A stretch of DNA of 64,000 nucleotides from the NCBI GenBank assembly GCA_963828385.1, contig CAWHEF010000002.1, positions 1,984,001 to 2,048,000 on the forward strand, read 5' to 3'. The DNA comes from Bog-756 sp963828385. GTDB lineage: Bacteria; Actinomycetota; Acidimicrobiia; Acidimicrobiales; RAAP-2. Numbering within the stretch: the first letter of the stretch is position 1; every line of letters starts with the position of its first letter. The translations under genes were made by a program, and so were the position numbers. Under the pieces are notes generated by a model that searched no databases, was not told the DNA's origin, and was given only the letters and a program-made list of their open reading frames with translations. This document shows, in pieces, positions 42,213 through 52,853 of the stretch.

Positions 42213-44492
42213 CTACGGCCCTGACGTCGAAGTGGTCGCCGCCCCCTGGGAGATGGTGGTCGTGGGAGACCCGGTGTCCGTCGTCGTCGGGGACGACGGG
42301 TACGTGGAGGTGGAGGGCCCCGGAGAGGTGGTCGTCGTGGTCGACGCAGTCGGGTTCGTCGGGAGCGGGGCCGGTCCGCTCTGCTGGGTCGACGAGGTGG
42401 GCGGAGGGATGACCGGGGCCGTGACGGGATGGGCGGCCAGATAGCTGAAGATGTCCCCGACGACAGGGGCGGCCGCCGTGGCGCCATATCCGGCCTGGTC
42501 GATCACGCACACCACCACGTACTGCGGGTTCGCCGTCGGACCGAACCCGACGAACCATGCCGTGGGCTCTTTGCCCGCCTCCGAGTCGGCGGTGCCGGTC
42601 TTTCCGGCCACGCCTCCGGGGAAGTCCGACAGCCCCGGCGTTCCGTAGGCCGTGCCCTTCGGGTCCTGGACCACACCGGTGAACCCGGTGAGCAGGCTCT
42701 GGTAGGTCGAGGGCGAGATGGCGACGTGACCGGTCGCCCTGGGGGCGAACCGGTCGATCACCTTGCCGTCGGGCGTGACGATCCCGGCCGCCACCTGAGG
42801 CGAGTACCGGGTGCCGCCGTTGGCGAAGGTCGAGTAGGCCACGGCCTGCTCGATCGGGGTGATGACCGTGGCCCCCTGCCCGAAGGCCATCTCCATGTTG
42901 TCCCCCACGTACCAGGATGTGTTCGGGAACCCCGTCGGGCTCATGGCGTGGAGCTTCTGCCGCTCGGTGGGGCTGTCCACCCTGCCCTGCACCTCGCCGG
43001 GGAGGTCGATGCCGGTGAGCTGGCCCAGGCTGTACTGGTTGGCCTGGTCCTGGATGGGGGTCTGGCCGAACCTGGCGCTCTGTAGATAGAACTGGGCTCC
43101 CAGGTTGTAGAAGAAGTCGTCGTCGGACACGGTGAGCGCTTTGGACATGTCGAGCTCACCGAGGGCGCCGTCACCGGGGGCGTTCTGAAGCGTGCAGCTC
43201 GAGCTGTTGTTCTGGCAGCCCGGTGCGGTGTACGAGCCGGTGTCGTCGAAGTACTCGTCCGGTGTCCAGAGCCCGGTCTGGAGGGCGGCGGTCGCCGTGT
43301 TCAACTTGAACGTCGAACCGGGCGTGTACTGGCCCTGGATGGCGTAATTGTTCTGGGCGCCGCTCGCCTGCAGAGCGGTGTAGTCGGCCTGCGAGATGCC
43401 ACCCACCCACACGTTCGGGTCGTATCCGGGATAGGAGGACATGGCGTAGACGGCCCCGGTCTGCGGGCTCATCACGACGACGGCGCCGTTGACGGCGGCC
43501 GGGTGGCAGCCGGTGTTGTTGTTGCAGGTCGGGTCGATCGTGCTCCGCAGGTTCATGATCTGCGTCGCCAGGGCGTTGTCCGCCACCTGCTGGAGGCCGA
43601 GATCGATGTTGGTGACCAGGGTGTCTCCGGTCTCCGCCGCCGTCGTCTTGAGCGTCCCGACCACCTGGCCCTTCGGGTTGACCTCGAGCTGCTGGGTGCC
43701 GGGCGTGCCTCGCAGGGCCGACTCGTACTGGTACTCGAGGCCGGACTGCCCGAAGGGATCGCCAGCCTGGTAGCCCTTGGACTTGTTCGCCTGGAGCTCG
43801 GCGCCATTGATGCTGCCCACGTAGCCGAGCGCCTGGGCCGCCGGGTAGGCGGACTGGGCCGGGCCGGGCAGCTCCTGTTGGGGGTAGGCGCGCTGGGTGG
43901 TCTGGACCGAGGACACACCCGGGAACTCGCTCTGGTGCTCCTTGATGTAGAGGATGTCCGGGAGCGGGGCGTTCGTCATCACCGGGACCGGCTTGTACAG
44001 GCTGTACTGGGGATCGGCGATGATGGCGTCGATCTGCTTGATCGTCATCCCGAGCAGCGCGGCAAGCCTGCCGATGACCACCGGGGTCTGCTGGGCGGTC
44101 ACCCGGGACAGGGTGATCTGTTCGACGAGCTGGTTGCTCACGAGCGGTATGCCGGAGCGATCGACGATCAGGCCCCTGGCCGGCTGCACCTGGATGGCAC
44201 GAATCTGGTCGACGGCGACGGCCCGCGCCGCCGCCGGCGCCTGGAGGACCTGAAGCGTCCACAGCCGGAGGCCGAGCAGAGCGAAGAGCACGGCAACGAC
44301 GAGCCCCGTGATGCGCAGCCGGAGCCACGGCCGCGACGCCGACGTGTCCGGTGCGTCGAGCACCGTGCCCACCGAGAGCTTGCTCTGGTGGAGCTTCGGC
44401 TGTTTGGTCTTCTTGCGCTTGGGCCCTCGTTCTCGCTCGGGCCGCACGTAGTAACCCGATCCCTTGATCGGATGGCGAAGGGACCGGCTCAC
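42213..44492 (-). CDS. mrdA: penicillin-binding protein 2, rod-shape transpeptidase
   Basis: Class B PBP of the elongasome that cross-links peptidoglycan during side-wall growth. The 759-residue product has a basic cytoplasmic lead of 58 residues, one membrane helix (about 61-80), the dimerisation domain (RGLIVDRSGIPLVSNQL), and the transpeptidase domain with STFK (GQYTPGSTFKLNTA), SDD in place of the usual SxN (TVSDDDFFYNLGAQF) and KTGT (GVAGKTGTADSEAGKE). A Ser/Thr/Pro tail of about 60 residues ends the protein outside the cell. GTG 44492 has GGAG 5 bases upstream. It is the last gene of mreB-mreC-mreD-mrdA; no rodA follows in the window. Confidence 0.93.
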   Translation of the reverse strand: MSRSLRHPIKGSGYYVRPERERGPKRKKTKQPKLHQSKLSVGTVLDAPDTSASRPWLRLRITGLVVAVLFALLGLRLWTLQVLQAPAAARAVAVDQIRAIQVQPARGLIVDRSGIPLVSNQLVEQITLSRVTAQQTPVVIGRLAALLGMTIKQIDAIIADPQYSLYKPVPVMTNAPLPDILYIKEHQSEFPGVSSVQTTQRAYPQQELPGPAQSAYPAAQALGYVGSINGAELQANKSKGYQAGDPFGQSGLEYQYESALRGTPGTQQLEVNPKGQVVGTLKTTAAETGDTLVTNIDLGLQQVADNALATQIMNLRSTIDPTCNNNTGCHPAAVNGAVVVMSPQTGAVYAMSSYPGYDPNVWVGGISQADYTALQASGAQNNYAIQGQYTPGSTFKLNTATAALQTGLWTPDEYFDDTGSYTAPGCQNNSSSCTLQNAPGDGALGELDMSKALTVSDDDFFYNLGAQFYLQSARFGQTPIQDQANQYSLGQLTGIDLPGEVQGRVDSPTERQKLHAMSPTGFPNTSWYVGDNMEMAFGQGATVITPIEQAVAYSTFANGGTRYSPQVAAGIVTPDGKVIDRFAPRATGHVAISPSTYQSLLTGFTGVVQDPKGTAYGTPGLSDFPGGVAGKTGTADSEAGKEPTAWFVGFGPTANPQYVVVCVIDQAGYGATAAAPVVGDIFSYLAAHPVTAPVIPPPTSSTQQSGPAPLPTNPTASTTTTTSPGPSTSTYPSSPTTTDTGSPTTTISQGAATTSTSGP

Positions 44493-44595
44493 GGGACTCC
44501 AGTATTCCAAGTGCACCGGGCCGAATCCACGCGCTGCCCGTGGTCCGGGTCCGTTGGCGACCTCGTCACTTCGGCCCATCCTCCGGTGGTGGCCG

Positions 44596-45141
44596 TCATC
44601 GGAGCGTGGAGAGCGGCGATGGCGACCGAGGCATCCGCTCCGTCGAGACGGCGGGCAGGGCCCAGACGACCATGCGCAGGGCGGGGAGGGCGAGAACGGC
44701 GTTGACCACGGCGACGATGATGATGATGCGGACCAGTTCGACATGGAGCATCTGGGGTTGGCCGAGCACGGAGCCGAGAACTCCGTAGAGCGCTTCGTAG
44801 CACGCGCTCCCGATCAGGGCGGCCACGACCGGCAGCCATCTGGTCGTCCGGTCGAGCGCCAGGGTGGCTAGTCCGGCGGCGAAGCCGATGATGGTCCCGA
44901 CCAGTGCCGAGAGGGCGAAGGGGGTGGGGAGGAAGAGATCGGCGAGCAGCCCGACCGAAAAGCCCATCGTGGCGCCCCGGTTCGGGCCGCCTGCCACCCC
45001 GGCCACGATGGGCAGCAACACGAGGATGTCGGGGTGGATCCCGTCGATGCGCAACTCGAGCAGGATCGTCTCCTGGACGATCAGGAAGACCAGGACCACG
45101 AGTCCCACCCGGAGAGCAGCGCCCAGATTTGCCGACCTCAC
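44596..45141 (-). CDS. mreD: rod shape-determining protein MreD
   Basis: Polytopic membrane protein of the MreBCD elongasome. The 181-residue product has about five hydrophobic helices with the family pattern: an N-terminal helix (LVVLVFLIVQETILLELRID), IHPDILVLLPIVAGVAGGPNRG, GFSVGLLADLFLPTPFALSA (the conserved GLxxD feature) and a C-terminal helix. GTG 45141 overlaps the mreC stop (GTGA). Moderate sequence similarity but the position is decisive. Confidence 0.93.
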   Translation of the reverse strand: MRSANLGAALRVGLVVLVFLIVQETILLELRIDGIHPDILVLLPIVAGVAGGPNRGATMGFSVGLLADLFLPTPFALSALVGTIIGFAAGLATLALDRTTRWLPVVAALIGSACYEALYGVLGSVLGQPQMLHVELVRIIIIVAVVNAVLALPALRMVVWALPAVSTERMPRSPSPLSTLR

Positions 45142-45974
45142 GCGTCCGGCCCCCACAGGATGACCGACACGTACCGCAGGTTTGTCAGGTCGGAGAGCGC
45201 TTCGATACGGACCGACTTCTCGGTGACGGTTCCTCCCGACTTCGGGGCCACCGCTCTCGCCACGGGTATGCCGCCGGGGAAGACTGCTCCTTGGAGGCCG
45301 CTGGTGGTGAAGACCTCCCCGCTGGTCAACGGCGTGTTGGCCGGGATCAGGCTGGCTGCGAGCGGCTTGTTCGCACCCTGACCGGCGAGAAGGGCCAGGG
45401 CGCCGGTGGGGCCATACCGCACGCCGACTGCGGACTGCCCGTCGGTGATCAGCCGCACCGTCGACGTCGAGTGGTTGGCCTGCACGATCTGTCCGACGAG
45501 GCCCCCGGAGCCGACGACGGGCATGCCGAGACGGGCTCCCTGGCTCCGGCCCACACTGATGTCGATGGTGGCCGCGAAGTCACTCGTCCCGTAGTCGGTG
45601 ACCTCCGCCGGCACGGTTTGGAGGTTGCCCACGAAGGGCAGGTGCAACAGATCGGTCAGCTGCCTCAGGGACTGCTCGTTGTCGGAGCTGACCGACCGCT
45701 GCTGGCGGAGCTGGCCGATCTCCGCCTGCAGCTTCTCGTTCTGCTGTCGGACCGCCCCGTAGTGGACCGCACCGGCCAGGAAGCTGCCGACGGGCTCGAC
45801 GATCCCGTCGACACCGGAGCGGATGGGCGTGAAGACGTCGGAGGCCACCGACCGCGCTCCCGACGTAACCCGGCTCAGACCACCTCGAGCGTCGAGGGTG
45901 ATGATGACGAGTGAGACGAGGACCAGGAGAACCAGGGTGGTGCGAGGGCGGCGGGACCGCCGCGCCGGCGCCAC
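45138..45974 (-). CDS. mreC: rod shape-determining protein MreC
   Basis: Extracytoplasmic elongasome scaffold. The 278-residue product has a short basic lead, one membrane helix (about 12-28), a coiled-coil (YGAVRQQNEKLQAEIGQLRQQ) and the beta-rich core: PAEVTDYGTSDFAATIDISVG, GMPVVGSGGLVGQIVQANHS, VRLITDGQSAVGVR, GEVFTTSGLQGAVFPGGIPV. GTG start. It is 22 bases after mreB. Confidence 0.95.
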   Translation of the reverse strand: MAPARRSRRPRTTLVLLVLVSLVIITLDARGGLSRVTSGARSVASDVFTPIRSGVDGIVEPVGSFLAGAVHYGAVRQQNEKLQAEIGQLRQQRSVSSDNEQSLRQLTDLLHLPFVGNLQTVPAEVTDYGTSDFAATIDISVGRSQGARLGMPVVGSGGLVGQIVQANHSTSTVRLITDGQSAVGVRYGPTGALALLAGQGANKPLAASLIPANTPLTSGEVFTTSGLQGAVFPGGIPVARAVAPKSGGTVTEKSVRIEALSDLTNLRYVSVILWGPDA

Positions 45975-45996
45975 GGGAGACGAGCCCTCGCGTCGG

Positions 45997-47028
45997 TCAG
46001 CGCGCCGAAGAGGTGATGAGGACCTGCTTCAGAGCCTCGAACTCCTCCAGGCACTGCCCGCTTCCCACAGCGACGCAGTTGAGGGGGTCGCGGGCGACGA
46101 CGATGGGCATGCCGGTCTCACCGGTCAGGCGACTGTCGAGCCCGTGAAGGAGGGCCCCTCCGCCGGTCAGGACGATCCCCTGCTCCATGATGTCCGCCGC
46201 CAGCTCCGGCGGCGTCCGGTCGAGGGTCACCTTCACGGCGTCGACGATGGCCGACACGGGCTCGTCGATGGCCTTGCGGATCTCCTGAGTGGAGATGACC
46301 ACGGTCTTGGGAAGCCCGGTCACCAGGTCTCGGCCCCGGATCTCGGCGTGGAGCTCCTCCTCGAGCTCGTAGGCCGATCCGAGGGCGATCTTGATCTCTT
46401 CGGCGGTGCGCTCGCCGAGAGCCAGGCTGTACTCCTTCTTGACGAAGCTCACGATGGCCTCGTCCAGCTCGTCCCCCCCGATCCGGATGGACTGGCTCGT
46501 GACGATGCCACCGAGTGAGATGACCGCCACCTCGGTGGTCCCGCCGCCGATGTCGACCACCATGTTCCCCGTCGGCTCGTGGACGGGCAGGCCGGCACCG
46601 ATGGCAGCGGCCATCGGCTCCTCGATGATGTAGGCCCGACGGGCACCGGCGTACTCCGCCGCTTCCATGACCGCACGCTGCTCCACCCCGGTGATCCCCG
46701 ACGGGACGCAGATGACCATCCGCGGCTTGGCGAACCTCCGCTGGTGCACGCGGTGGATGAAGTAACGAAGCATCTTCTCGCAGATCTCGAAGTCGGCGAT
46801 GACGCCGTCCTTCAGAGGTCGGATGGCCTGGATGTGGCTCGGGGTGCGGCCGATCATCCGTTTGGCCTCGGCTCCGACGGCGAGGGGGCGCCCGTCCTTC
46901 ACGTTGACGGCCACCACCGAGGGCTCGTTGAGCACGATCCCCCGGCCGCGCACGTACACGAGGGTGTTGGCGGTCCCGAGGTCCACGGCCATGTCCCGGC
47001 CGAGAATCGAGAGGCTACTGTCGGGCAT
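45997..47028 (-). CDS. mreB: rod shape-determining protein MreB
   Basis: Bacterial actin that organises side-wall synthesis. The 343-residue product has the phosphate-1 loop DLGTANTLVYVRGRG, VAVGAEAKRMIGRTP, the phosphate-2 loop VVDIGGGTTEVAVISLGG, the adenosine region GIVLTGGGALLHGLDSRL and a C-terminal cap. Full length. Its presence with mreCD and mrdA suggests rod-shaped growth by lateral insertion rather than only polar growth. ATG 47028. The 279-base gap upstream holds hairpins. Confidence 0.97.
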   Translation of the reverse strand: MPDSSLSILGRDMAVDLGTANTLVYVRGRGIVLNEPSVVAVNVKDGRPLAVGAEAKRMIGRTPSHIQAIRPLKDGVIADFEICEKMLRYFIHRVHQRRFAKPRMVICVPSGITGVEQRAVMEAAEYAGARRAYIIEEPMAAAIGAGLPVHEPTGNMVVDIGGGTTEVAVISLGGIVTSQSIRIGGDELDEAIVSFVKKEYSLALGERTAEEIKIALGSAYELEEELHAEIRGRDLVTGLPKTVVISTQEIRKAIDEPVSAIVDAVKVTLDRTPPELAADIMEQGIVLTGGGALLHGLDSRLTGETGMPIVVARDPLNCVAVGSGQCLEEFEALKQVLITSSAR

Positions 47029-47307
47029 CGGAGATGCACTCCTCCGTCAGTTTCCGGCCGGGGGCGCCGGTGGGCGTCCGACCACAGATGGGCTGTGCTG
47101 CCTCTGCTGCGTCCTGGTCCTCCGCAGCCGGCTGGCCCCATTCAGGGTACGGGAATCGGAGGTCGGGCACAAGGTAGTCCCGACTCGGGACGGGGACGAC
47201 CCGACCGGGTCGTGGCCCGGTTCCGGGGGCGTGGTTCCGGGGGTGTGCCCGAGCAGTCCCGGGGCGTTGTGCCCGAGCAGCGGTCCAGCCGGGCCCGAAG
47301 AGGGGAC
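47029..47307 (-). promoter_or_regulatory. mreB upstream region with two adjacent hairpins
   Basis: This 279-base gap between ndk and mreB holds no gene. Two perfect short palindromes stand side by side: gtcccg/cgggac around 47177-47191 and acgaccc/gggtcgt with a 4-base loop around 47195-47212. Nearer ndk, gtgcccgagcag is repeated (about 47254 and 47269). The hairpins lack T-runs. They could end ndk transcripts or form the mreB leader. No near-consensus promoter was found. Confidence 0.5.
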
Positions 47308-47718
47308 TCAGCCCAGCCGGGGGAAGAAGAGCTCGATCTCTCTGGCGGCGGATTCGGGCGAGTCCGACCCGTGGATCAGGTTCTCCCCCATCTCGGTGGC
47401 GAGATCACCCCGGATGGTGCCGGGTGATGCGTCGAGTGGGTCGGTGGCTCCCATCATCGTCCGCACGATCTTGAAGGTGTCCTCGGGACCTTCGACCACC
47501 ATCACGACGACCGGCGATCGGGTGATGAAGGTCACCAGCTCGGCGAAGAAGGGCTTCCCCTCGTGCTCGGCGTAGTGGCGACGGGCTACGTCCTCGGTGA
47601 TCGAACGGAGGTCGCAGACGACCAGCCGAAGACCTCGCCGTTCGATCCGGCCGATGATCTCGCCGATGAGGCCTCGCTCGACAGCGTCGGGCTTGCAGAT
47701 GACCAGGGTTCGTCCCAC
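47308..47718 (-). CDS. ndk: nucleoside diphosphate kinase
   Basis: Ndk balances nucleoside triphosphate pools through a phosphohistidine intermediate. The 136-residue product is full length: TLVICKPDAVERGLIGEIIG, GPEDTFKIVRTMMGATDP, PGTIRGDLATEMGENLIHGSD split around the active-site His of NLIHGSDS. GTG start. It follows folC by 70 bases, the usual actinobacterial folC-ndk order, and precedes mreB. Confidence 0.98.
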   Translation of the reverse strand: MGRTLVICKPDAVERGLIGEIIGRIERRGLRLVVCDLRSITEDVARRHYAEHEGKPFFAELVTFITRSPVVVMVVEGPEDTFKIVRTMMGATDPLDASPGTIRGDLATEMGENLIHGSDSPESAAREIELFFPRLG

Positions 47719-47788
47719 GAGCCGGGCAGGCTAGTCGAGGTCGGCGAGGGAGCCAGAATCCATCGCGGGTCAGCGTGCCCCGCTCGGC

Positions 47789-49108
47789 TCAGGCAGCTCC
47801 GTGCACCAGGGCCTGTCGCGCGTCGGCGACGACGTAGAGAGATCCGCAGACCACGACGCGATCGTCGGGTCCGGCCTCGCTCAACGTCCGGGCGACCGCA
47901 TCGGCGGGGCTGGGCTCCACCGTCGCGGCCATTCCGAGGACCGCTCCCGCTCCAGCCACTCGTTCGGCCGGCATGGCCCTGGGTGAGTCCGGTGAGCACG
48001 CTGTCAGGTGTCCGATCCCGGCTGATCGCAGCGGCTCGAGCATGGCCGTCGGGTCGCGACCCGTGAGCATCCCGACCACGGCCCGGGCGGCACCGTCGAC
48101 GGCGAACTCCTCCACGAGCGCCTCGGCCAGGGCATGCATGCCGGCCACGTTGTGGGCGCCGTCCACGACGACGAGGGGACGCCGTCCGACGACCTCGAGA
48201 CGGCCGGGGACGGTGAGGGCGGCGAACGCCGATTCGACGACGTCCTTGCCCGGCGGCGAGCCGAAGAACGCCTCGACGGCGGCGAGGGCGCACGAGGCGT
48301 TGTCGCCCTGGTGGACGCCGTGGAGGGGGACCAGCAGCTCTCCGAAGGTCGCCCCCGGGGTCCGCACGTCGATCAGCCGGCCGCCAACGGCCAGTCGATT
48401 GGCCGTGCACGCGAACTGCCGATCGCGCCACCACACCTCGACGGCTCCGGAGGCCTCTGCCGACTGCCTCAGCTGCGACACGAGGGATGGGTCGCGTTCG
48501 CCGATCACGACCCGGCTCCCCTCCTTGAAGATGCCCGACTTGTCGCGGGCGATGTCCTCCAACGTGGGACCGAGCACCTCGGTGTGGTCGAAGCTGATAT
48601 TGGTGAGGGCGCACACGTCGCCGTCGACCACATTGGTCGAGTCCCACCGGCCCCCGAGCCCGACTTCGACCACGGCGACGTCCACGGCTTCGTCGGCGAA
48701 CCACATGAGAGCCGCTGCCGTGAGCAGCTCGAACCGGGTCGGCCTGGTGTCCATCATCTCCTCGAGCCGCGATAGGGATTCGAGGACCTCGCAGAACGCG
48801 TCGTCGTCGATGGGCTCGCCGTTCAACGAGATGCGCTCGTTGACCTTGGTCAGGTTGGGGCTCGTATACGTGCCGACGCGGAGGCCCTGGGCTTCGAGGA
48901 GGGCGGTCACCATGGCCGCCGTCGAACCTTTGCCGTTGGTCCCGGTGATGTGGATCGAGGGATAGGCCTCCTGCGGCGAACCGGTGAGATCCATCAGGGC
49001 CCGGATCGGCTCGAGCGTGGGAAGCGCTCTTCGGCGCGGCGTCTTCGCCTCGAAGTCGATGTGGTCGTCCAGCCATGCGAGCCCGTCGGGCAGATCGTCG
49101 AAGATCAT
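47789..49108 (-). CDS. folC: folylpolyglutamate synthase / dihydrofolate synthase
   Basis: Mur-ligase-family enzyme that adds glutamates to folate. The 439-residue product has the P-loop HITGTNGKGSTAAMVTALL, LRVGTYTSPNLTKVNERI, the metal site region VDVAVVEVGLGGRWDSTNVV and FDHTEVLGPTLEDIARDKSGI. The C-terminal domain carries VVDGAHNVAGMHALAEAL and GMLTGRDPTAML. Length is normal. ATG 49108. It is co-oriented with clpX upstream (118-base gap with no recognised feature). Confidence 0.96.
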   Translation of the reverse strand: MIFDDLPDGLAWLDDHIDFEAKTPRRRALPTLEPIRALMDLTGSPQEAYPSIHITGTNGKGSTAAMVTALLEAQGLRVGTYTSPNLTKVNERISLNGEPIDDDAFCEVLESLSRLEEMMDTRPTRFELLTAAALMWFADEAVDVAVVEVGLGGRWDSTNVVDGDVCALTNISFDHTEVLGPTLEDIARDKSGIFKEGSRVVIGERDPSLVSQLRQSAEASGAVEVWWRDRQFACTANRLAVGGRLIDVRTPGATFGELLVPLHGVHQGDNASCALAAVEAFFGSPPGKDVVESAFAALTVPGRLEVVGRRPLVVVDGAHNVAGMHALAEALVEEFAVDGAARAVVGMLTGRDPTAMLEPLRSAGIGHLTACSPDSPRAMPAERVAGAGAVLGMAATVEPSPADAVARTLSEAGPDDRVVVCGSLYVVADARQALVHGAA

Positions 49109-49226
49109 GAGATCGGGGCGAGGCTGGCGATCATGTGACGGGACGCGGCGTCATTGCGACGTCGGGAGCTGGTGTACCCGGCGGGCGCCCGGTCGGGGCA
49201 GCGGACGGGCCGGTCCACCGACGAGA

Positions 49227-50510
<1,284 letters not shown>

Positions 50511-50527
50511 GTCGGTTCCTCGCGTCC

Positions 50528-50560
50528 TTGTGTCAGCGTTGTGTCAGCGTTGTGTCAGCG
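50528..50560 (-). repeat. three perfect 11-base iterons upstream of clpX
   Basis: ttgtgtcagcg (plus-strand reading) is present three times without a gap, reading CGCTGACACAA three times toward clpX. The period is one helical turn, so the copies face the same side of the DNA. They end 18 bases before the clpX GTG. They do not match the ClgR or CtsR operators I know. Operator, leader element or slippage product are all possible. Confidence 0.85.
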
Positions 50561-50767
50561 GATGTACCGGCGTGGCCTGCGAACGATCCGCGCCACGGCG
50601 CATCGTCAGATGGAACGAAGCTCTTCGGGGTCGACACTGTCGTCATGGTCATCGCAGCCCGGTCCCCCAGTCCTTTCCTTCTGTCCCGTCGTCGTTCCGT
50701 TGCCGGCCGTCGCCGAGCGTCCCAACCCTAGCTCCTGGTCATCGCCTGACGGGTCTCTTCCCGGCGC
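50561..50767. other. clpP-clpX intergenic region, otherwise empty
   Basis: The remainder of the 257-base gap between the clpP stop and the clpX start holds no gene and no terminator-like stem with a T-run. A clpX promoter is expected here because the gap is long, but no convincing hexamer pair was seen. Confidence 0.5.
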
Positions 50768-51421
50768 TCAGGCCGCGCCCACAGCCTCCATGGCCGGGGC
50801 GTCGCGAGCCGTGATCACCTCGTCGATCAGGCCATATCCCACCGCCTCCTCCGCCGTCATGACGAAGTCCCGGTCCGTGTCCTTCGACACACGTTCCACC
50901 GTCTGACCGGTGTCGTTCGCGAGCATCCCGTTCAGCAGGTCCCGCATGCGCAGGATCTCCTTGGCTTGGAGCTCGATGTCGCTCGCCTGGCCCTCGACGC
51001 CGCCGAAGGGCTGATGCAGCAGGATCCGGGCATGCGGGAGCGCGAAGCGCTTCTCCTTGGCGCCCGCTCCGAGCAGCACGGCCGCCGCTGAGGCCGCCTG
51101 ACCGAAGCAGAACGTCGACATATCGGGCTTGATGTACTTCATGGTGTCGTAGATGGCGAACAGAGCAGTGATGTCCCCGCCCGGTGAGTTGATGTAGAGG
51201 TGGATGTCCTTGTCCGCCTCTTCGGACTCGAGGAAGAGGAGCTGGGCACAGACGAGGTTGGCCACGGTGTCGTTGATCGGTGTGCCGAGGAAGATGATCC
51301 GCTCGCGCAACAGACGCGAGTAGAGGTCGTAGTTCCGCTCTCCTCGACTGGTCGACTCCACGACCCAGGGAACGCTGTAGGCCTTGGCATCCATCCGGCT
51401 CGTCGCTTCCGTGGTGCTCAC
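50768..51421 (-). CDS. clpP: ATP-dependent Clp protease proteolytic subunit
   Basis: Serine protease barrel of ClpXP. The 217-residue product has the catalytic triad in FGQAASAAAVLL (Ser111), ARILLHQPFGG (His136) and a following Asp in TDRDFVMTAEEAVGYGLID. The hydrophobic strand IHLYINSPGGDITALFAIYD fits the family. GTG 51421 overlaps the tig stop (GTGA). Only one clpP copy is in the window, while many actinobacteria have two in tandem. Confidence 0.97.
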   Translation of the reverse strand: MSTTEATSRMDAKAYSVPWVVESTSRGERNYDLYSRLLRERIIFLGTPINDTVANLVCAQLLFLESEEADKDIHLYINSPGGDITALFAIYDTMKYIKPDMSTFCFGQAASAAAVLLGAGAKEKRFALPHARILLHQPFGGVEGQASDIELQAKEILRMRDLLNGMLANDTGQTVERVSKDTDRDFVMTAEEAVGYGLIDEVITARDAPAMEAVGAA

Positions 51422-52755
51422 TCCGAACCCTCCTCGTCCTGGTTCATCTCGAGGGCATCCCGGGGCACGGGCGTTCCCTCCTCGTCGACCAAGTCGATCG
51501 AATCGACCAGCCAGCGCATGGCCTTGGCCTTGCGTTGATCCGAGCGTACCGCTGCCAGCCGCCCGCTCTGTTCCAGACGCTCGCGCACCTGCTCGCCGTT
51601 CAGCTCCAGGCGCTCGCCCATCGAGGCCAGCTCCTCGTCGAGCTCCTCGTCACCGACCTCGATCGATTCCGCCTCGGCCAGGGCCCGGAGGGCCAGGTCG
51701 AGCTTGACGCTCTCGGCCGCTCCGACTTCCAGCTCCTCGAGGAACTCCTGCTCGCTTCGGCCGGTGGCGGCGAGGAACTGGCTCACCTCTATTCCCTGGG
51801 CATCAAGTCGGTGCCCAAGATCGTGAAGGCGTTCGCGAACTTCTTCACGCACCAGTTGCTCGGGGATCTCCTCGGTCACCAGCTCGACGAGCGCTCGGGC
51901 CGCCCCTTGCTGGAGTGCCATCTGAGCCGCCATCACGTGGCGACGCCGGAGCTGGGTCCGGAGATCATCGGTCAGCTCTGCGACCGTCTGGAACTCGGAC
52001 TCCTCCTTGGCCCACTCGTCGGTGACGTCGGGCAGGACCAGTTCCTTCACGTCCTTCACGAGGACGCGGAACACGATGGTGAGCCCCGAGGACTCGGAGG
52101 CCGACTCGAAGGAGAGGATGTCCCCGGGCTTCGCTCCGCGGAGGTTCTCGTCGAGCTCGGGGACGACGGTCGCGCTCCCCACTTCGTAGAGGAAGTCCTC
52201 TGCGTCGAGGTCGCCGTCGTCGCCGCCGCCAGGACGGGCGCCGTGGATGTCGATGGTCACCTGGTCGCCGTCCCGCGCCGGCCGGGAGACCGCTACCAGC
52301 TCGCCGGAGGTCTTGCGCATCCGCTCGAGCTGCTCGTCTACCGCTTCGTCGGTGGCGTCCAGGCTCGGAACGGTCACGACCAGGCCGGGATATCCGGCGA
52401 TCGAGACGCTCGGACGGACGAGCACCACGGCGTCGAAGGACACGGGACCCGACTCGTCACCGGAGGTGATGTCGATATCGGGCTGATCGATGGGGTCGAC
52501 CTCGGTGTCGGTGACCGCCTGGGCGTAGAAGCCGGGCACCACCTCTCTCAAGGCCTCGCCGCGGAGGGCCTCTTTGCCCCCCATCCTGGCCTCCATGACC
52601 CGGCGGGGCACCTTCCCGGGCCGGAACCCCGGCACCCGCACCTCCCGGGAGAGACGACGCAGCACGTCGTCGAGGGCCCGGTCGGTCTCTTCCTCGGAGA
52701 GCTCGACGGTCAGCCGGACTCTGTTGCCCTCCTCGGGCGCGGCGGTTGCTCGCAT
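51418..52755 (-). CDS. tig: trigger factor
   Basis: Ribosome-bound chaperone and prolyl isomerase. The 445-residue product has the ribosome-binding signature VRVPGFRPGKVPRRVMEARMG (the GFRxGKxP loop) near residues 40-60, the FKBP-like domain (ARDGDQVTIDIHGARPGG ... FLYEVGSATVVPELDENLRGAKPGD) and the helical C-terminal domain to the acidic end. ATG 52755 begins MRATAAPEEGNRVRLTVEL; the ATG at 52779 is also in frame. The tig-clpP-clpX order is standard. Confidence 0.96.
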   Translation of the reverse strand: MRATAAPEEGNRVRLTVELSEEETDRALDDVLRRLSREVRVPGFRPGKVPRRVMEARMGGKEALRGEALREVVPGFYAQAVTDTEVDPIDQPDIDITSGDESGPVSFDAVVLVRPSVSIAGYPGLVVTVPSLDATDEAVDEQLERMRKTSGELVAVSRPARDGDQVTIDIHGARPGGGDDGDLDAEDFLYEVGSATVVPELDENLRGAKPGDILSFESASESSGLTIVFRVLVKDVKELVLPDVTDEWAKEESEFQTVAELTDDLRTQLRRRHVMAAQMALQQGAARALVELVTEEIPEQLVREEVRERLHDLGHRLDAQGIEVSQFLAATGRSEQEFLEELEVGAAESVKLDLALRALAEAESIEVGDEELDEELASMGERLELNGEQVRERLEQSGRLAAVRSDQRKAKAMRWLVDSIDLVDEEGTPVPRDALEMNQDEEGSE

Positions 52756-52853
52756 ACGAATTGGCGAGTGTACCGGCACAGGAGACGCGCTCCCGCCGCG
52801 CGACGCTGTGGAGCCACCCTTCCCTGAGTGCGGTTCGATGTGCTCACGAGCAC

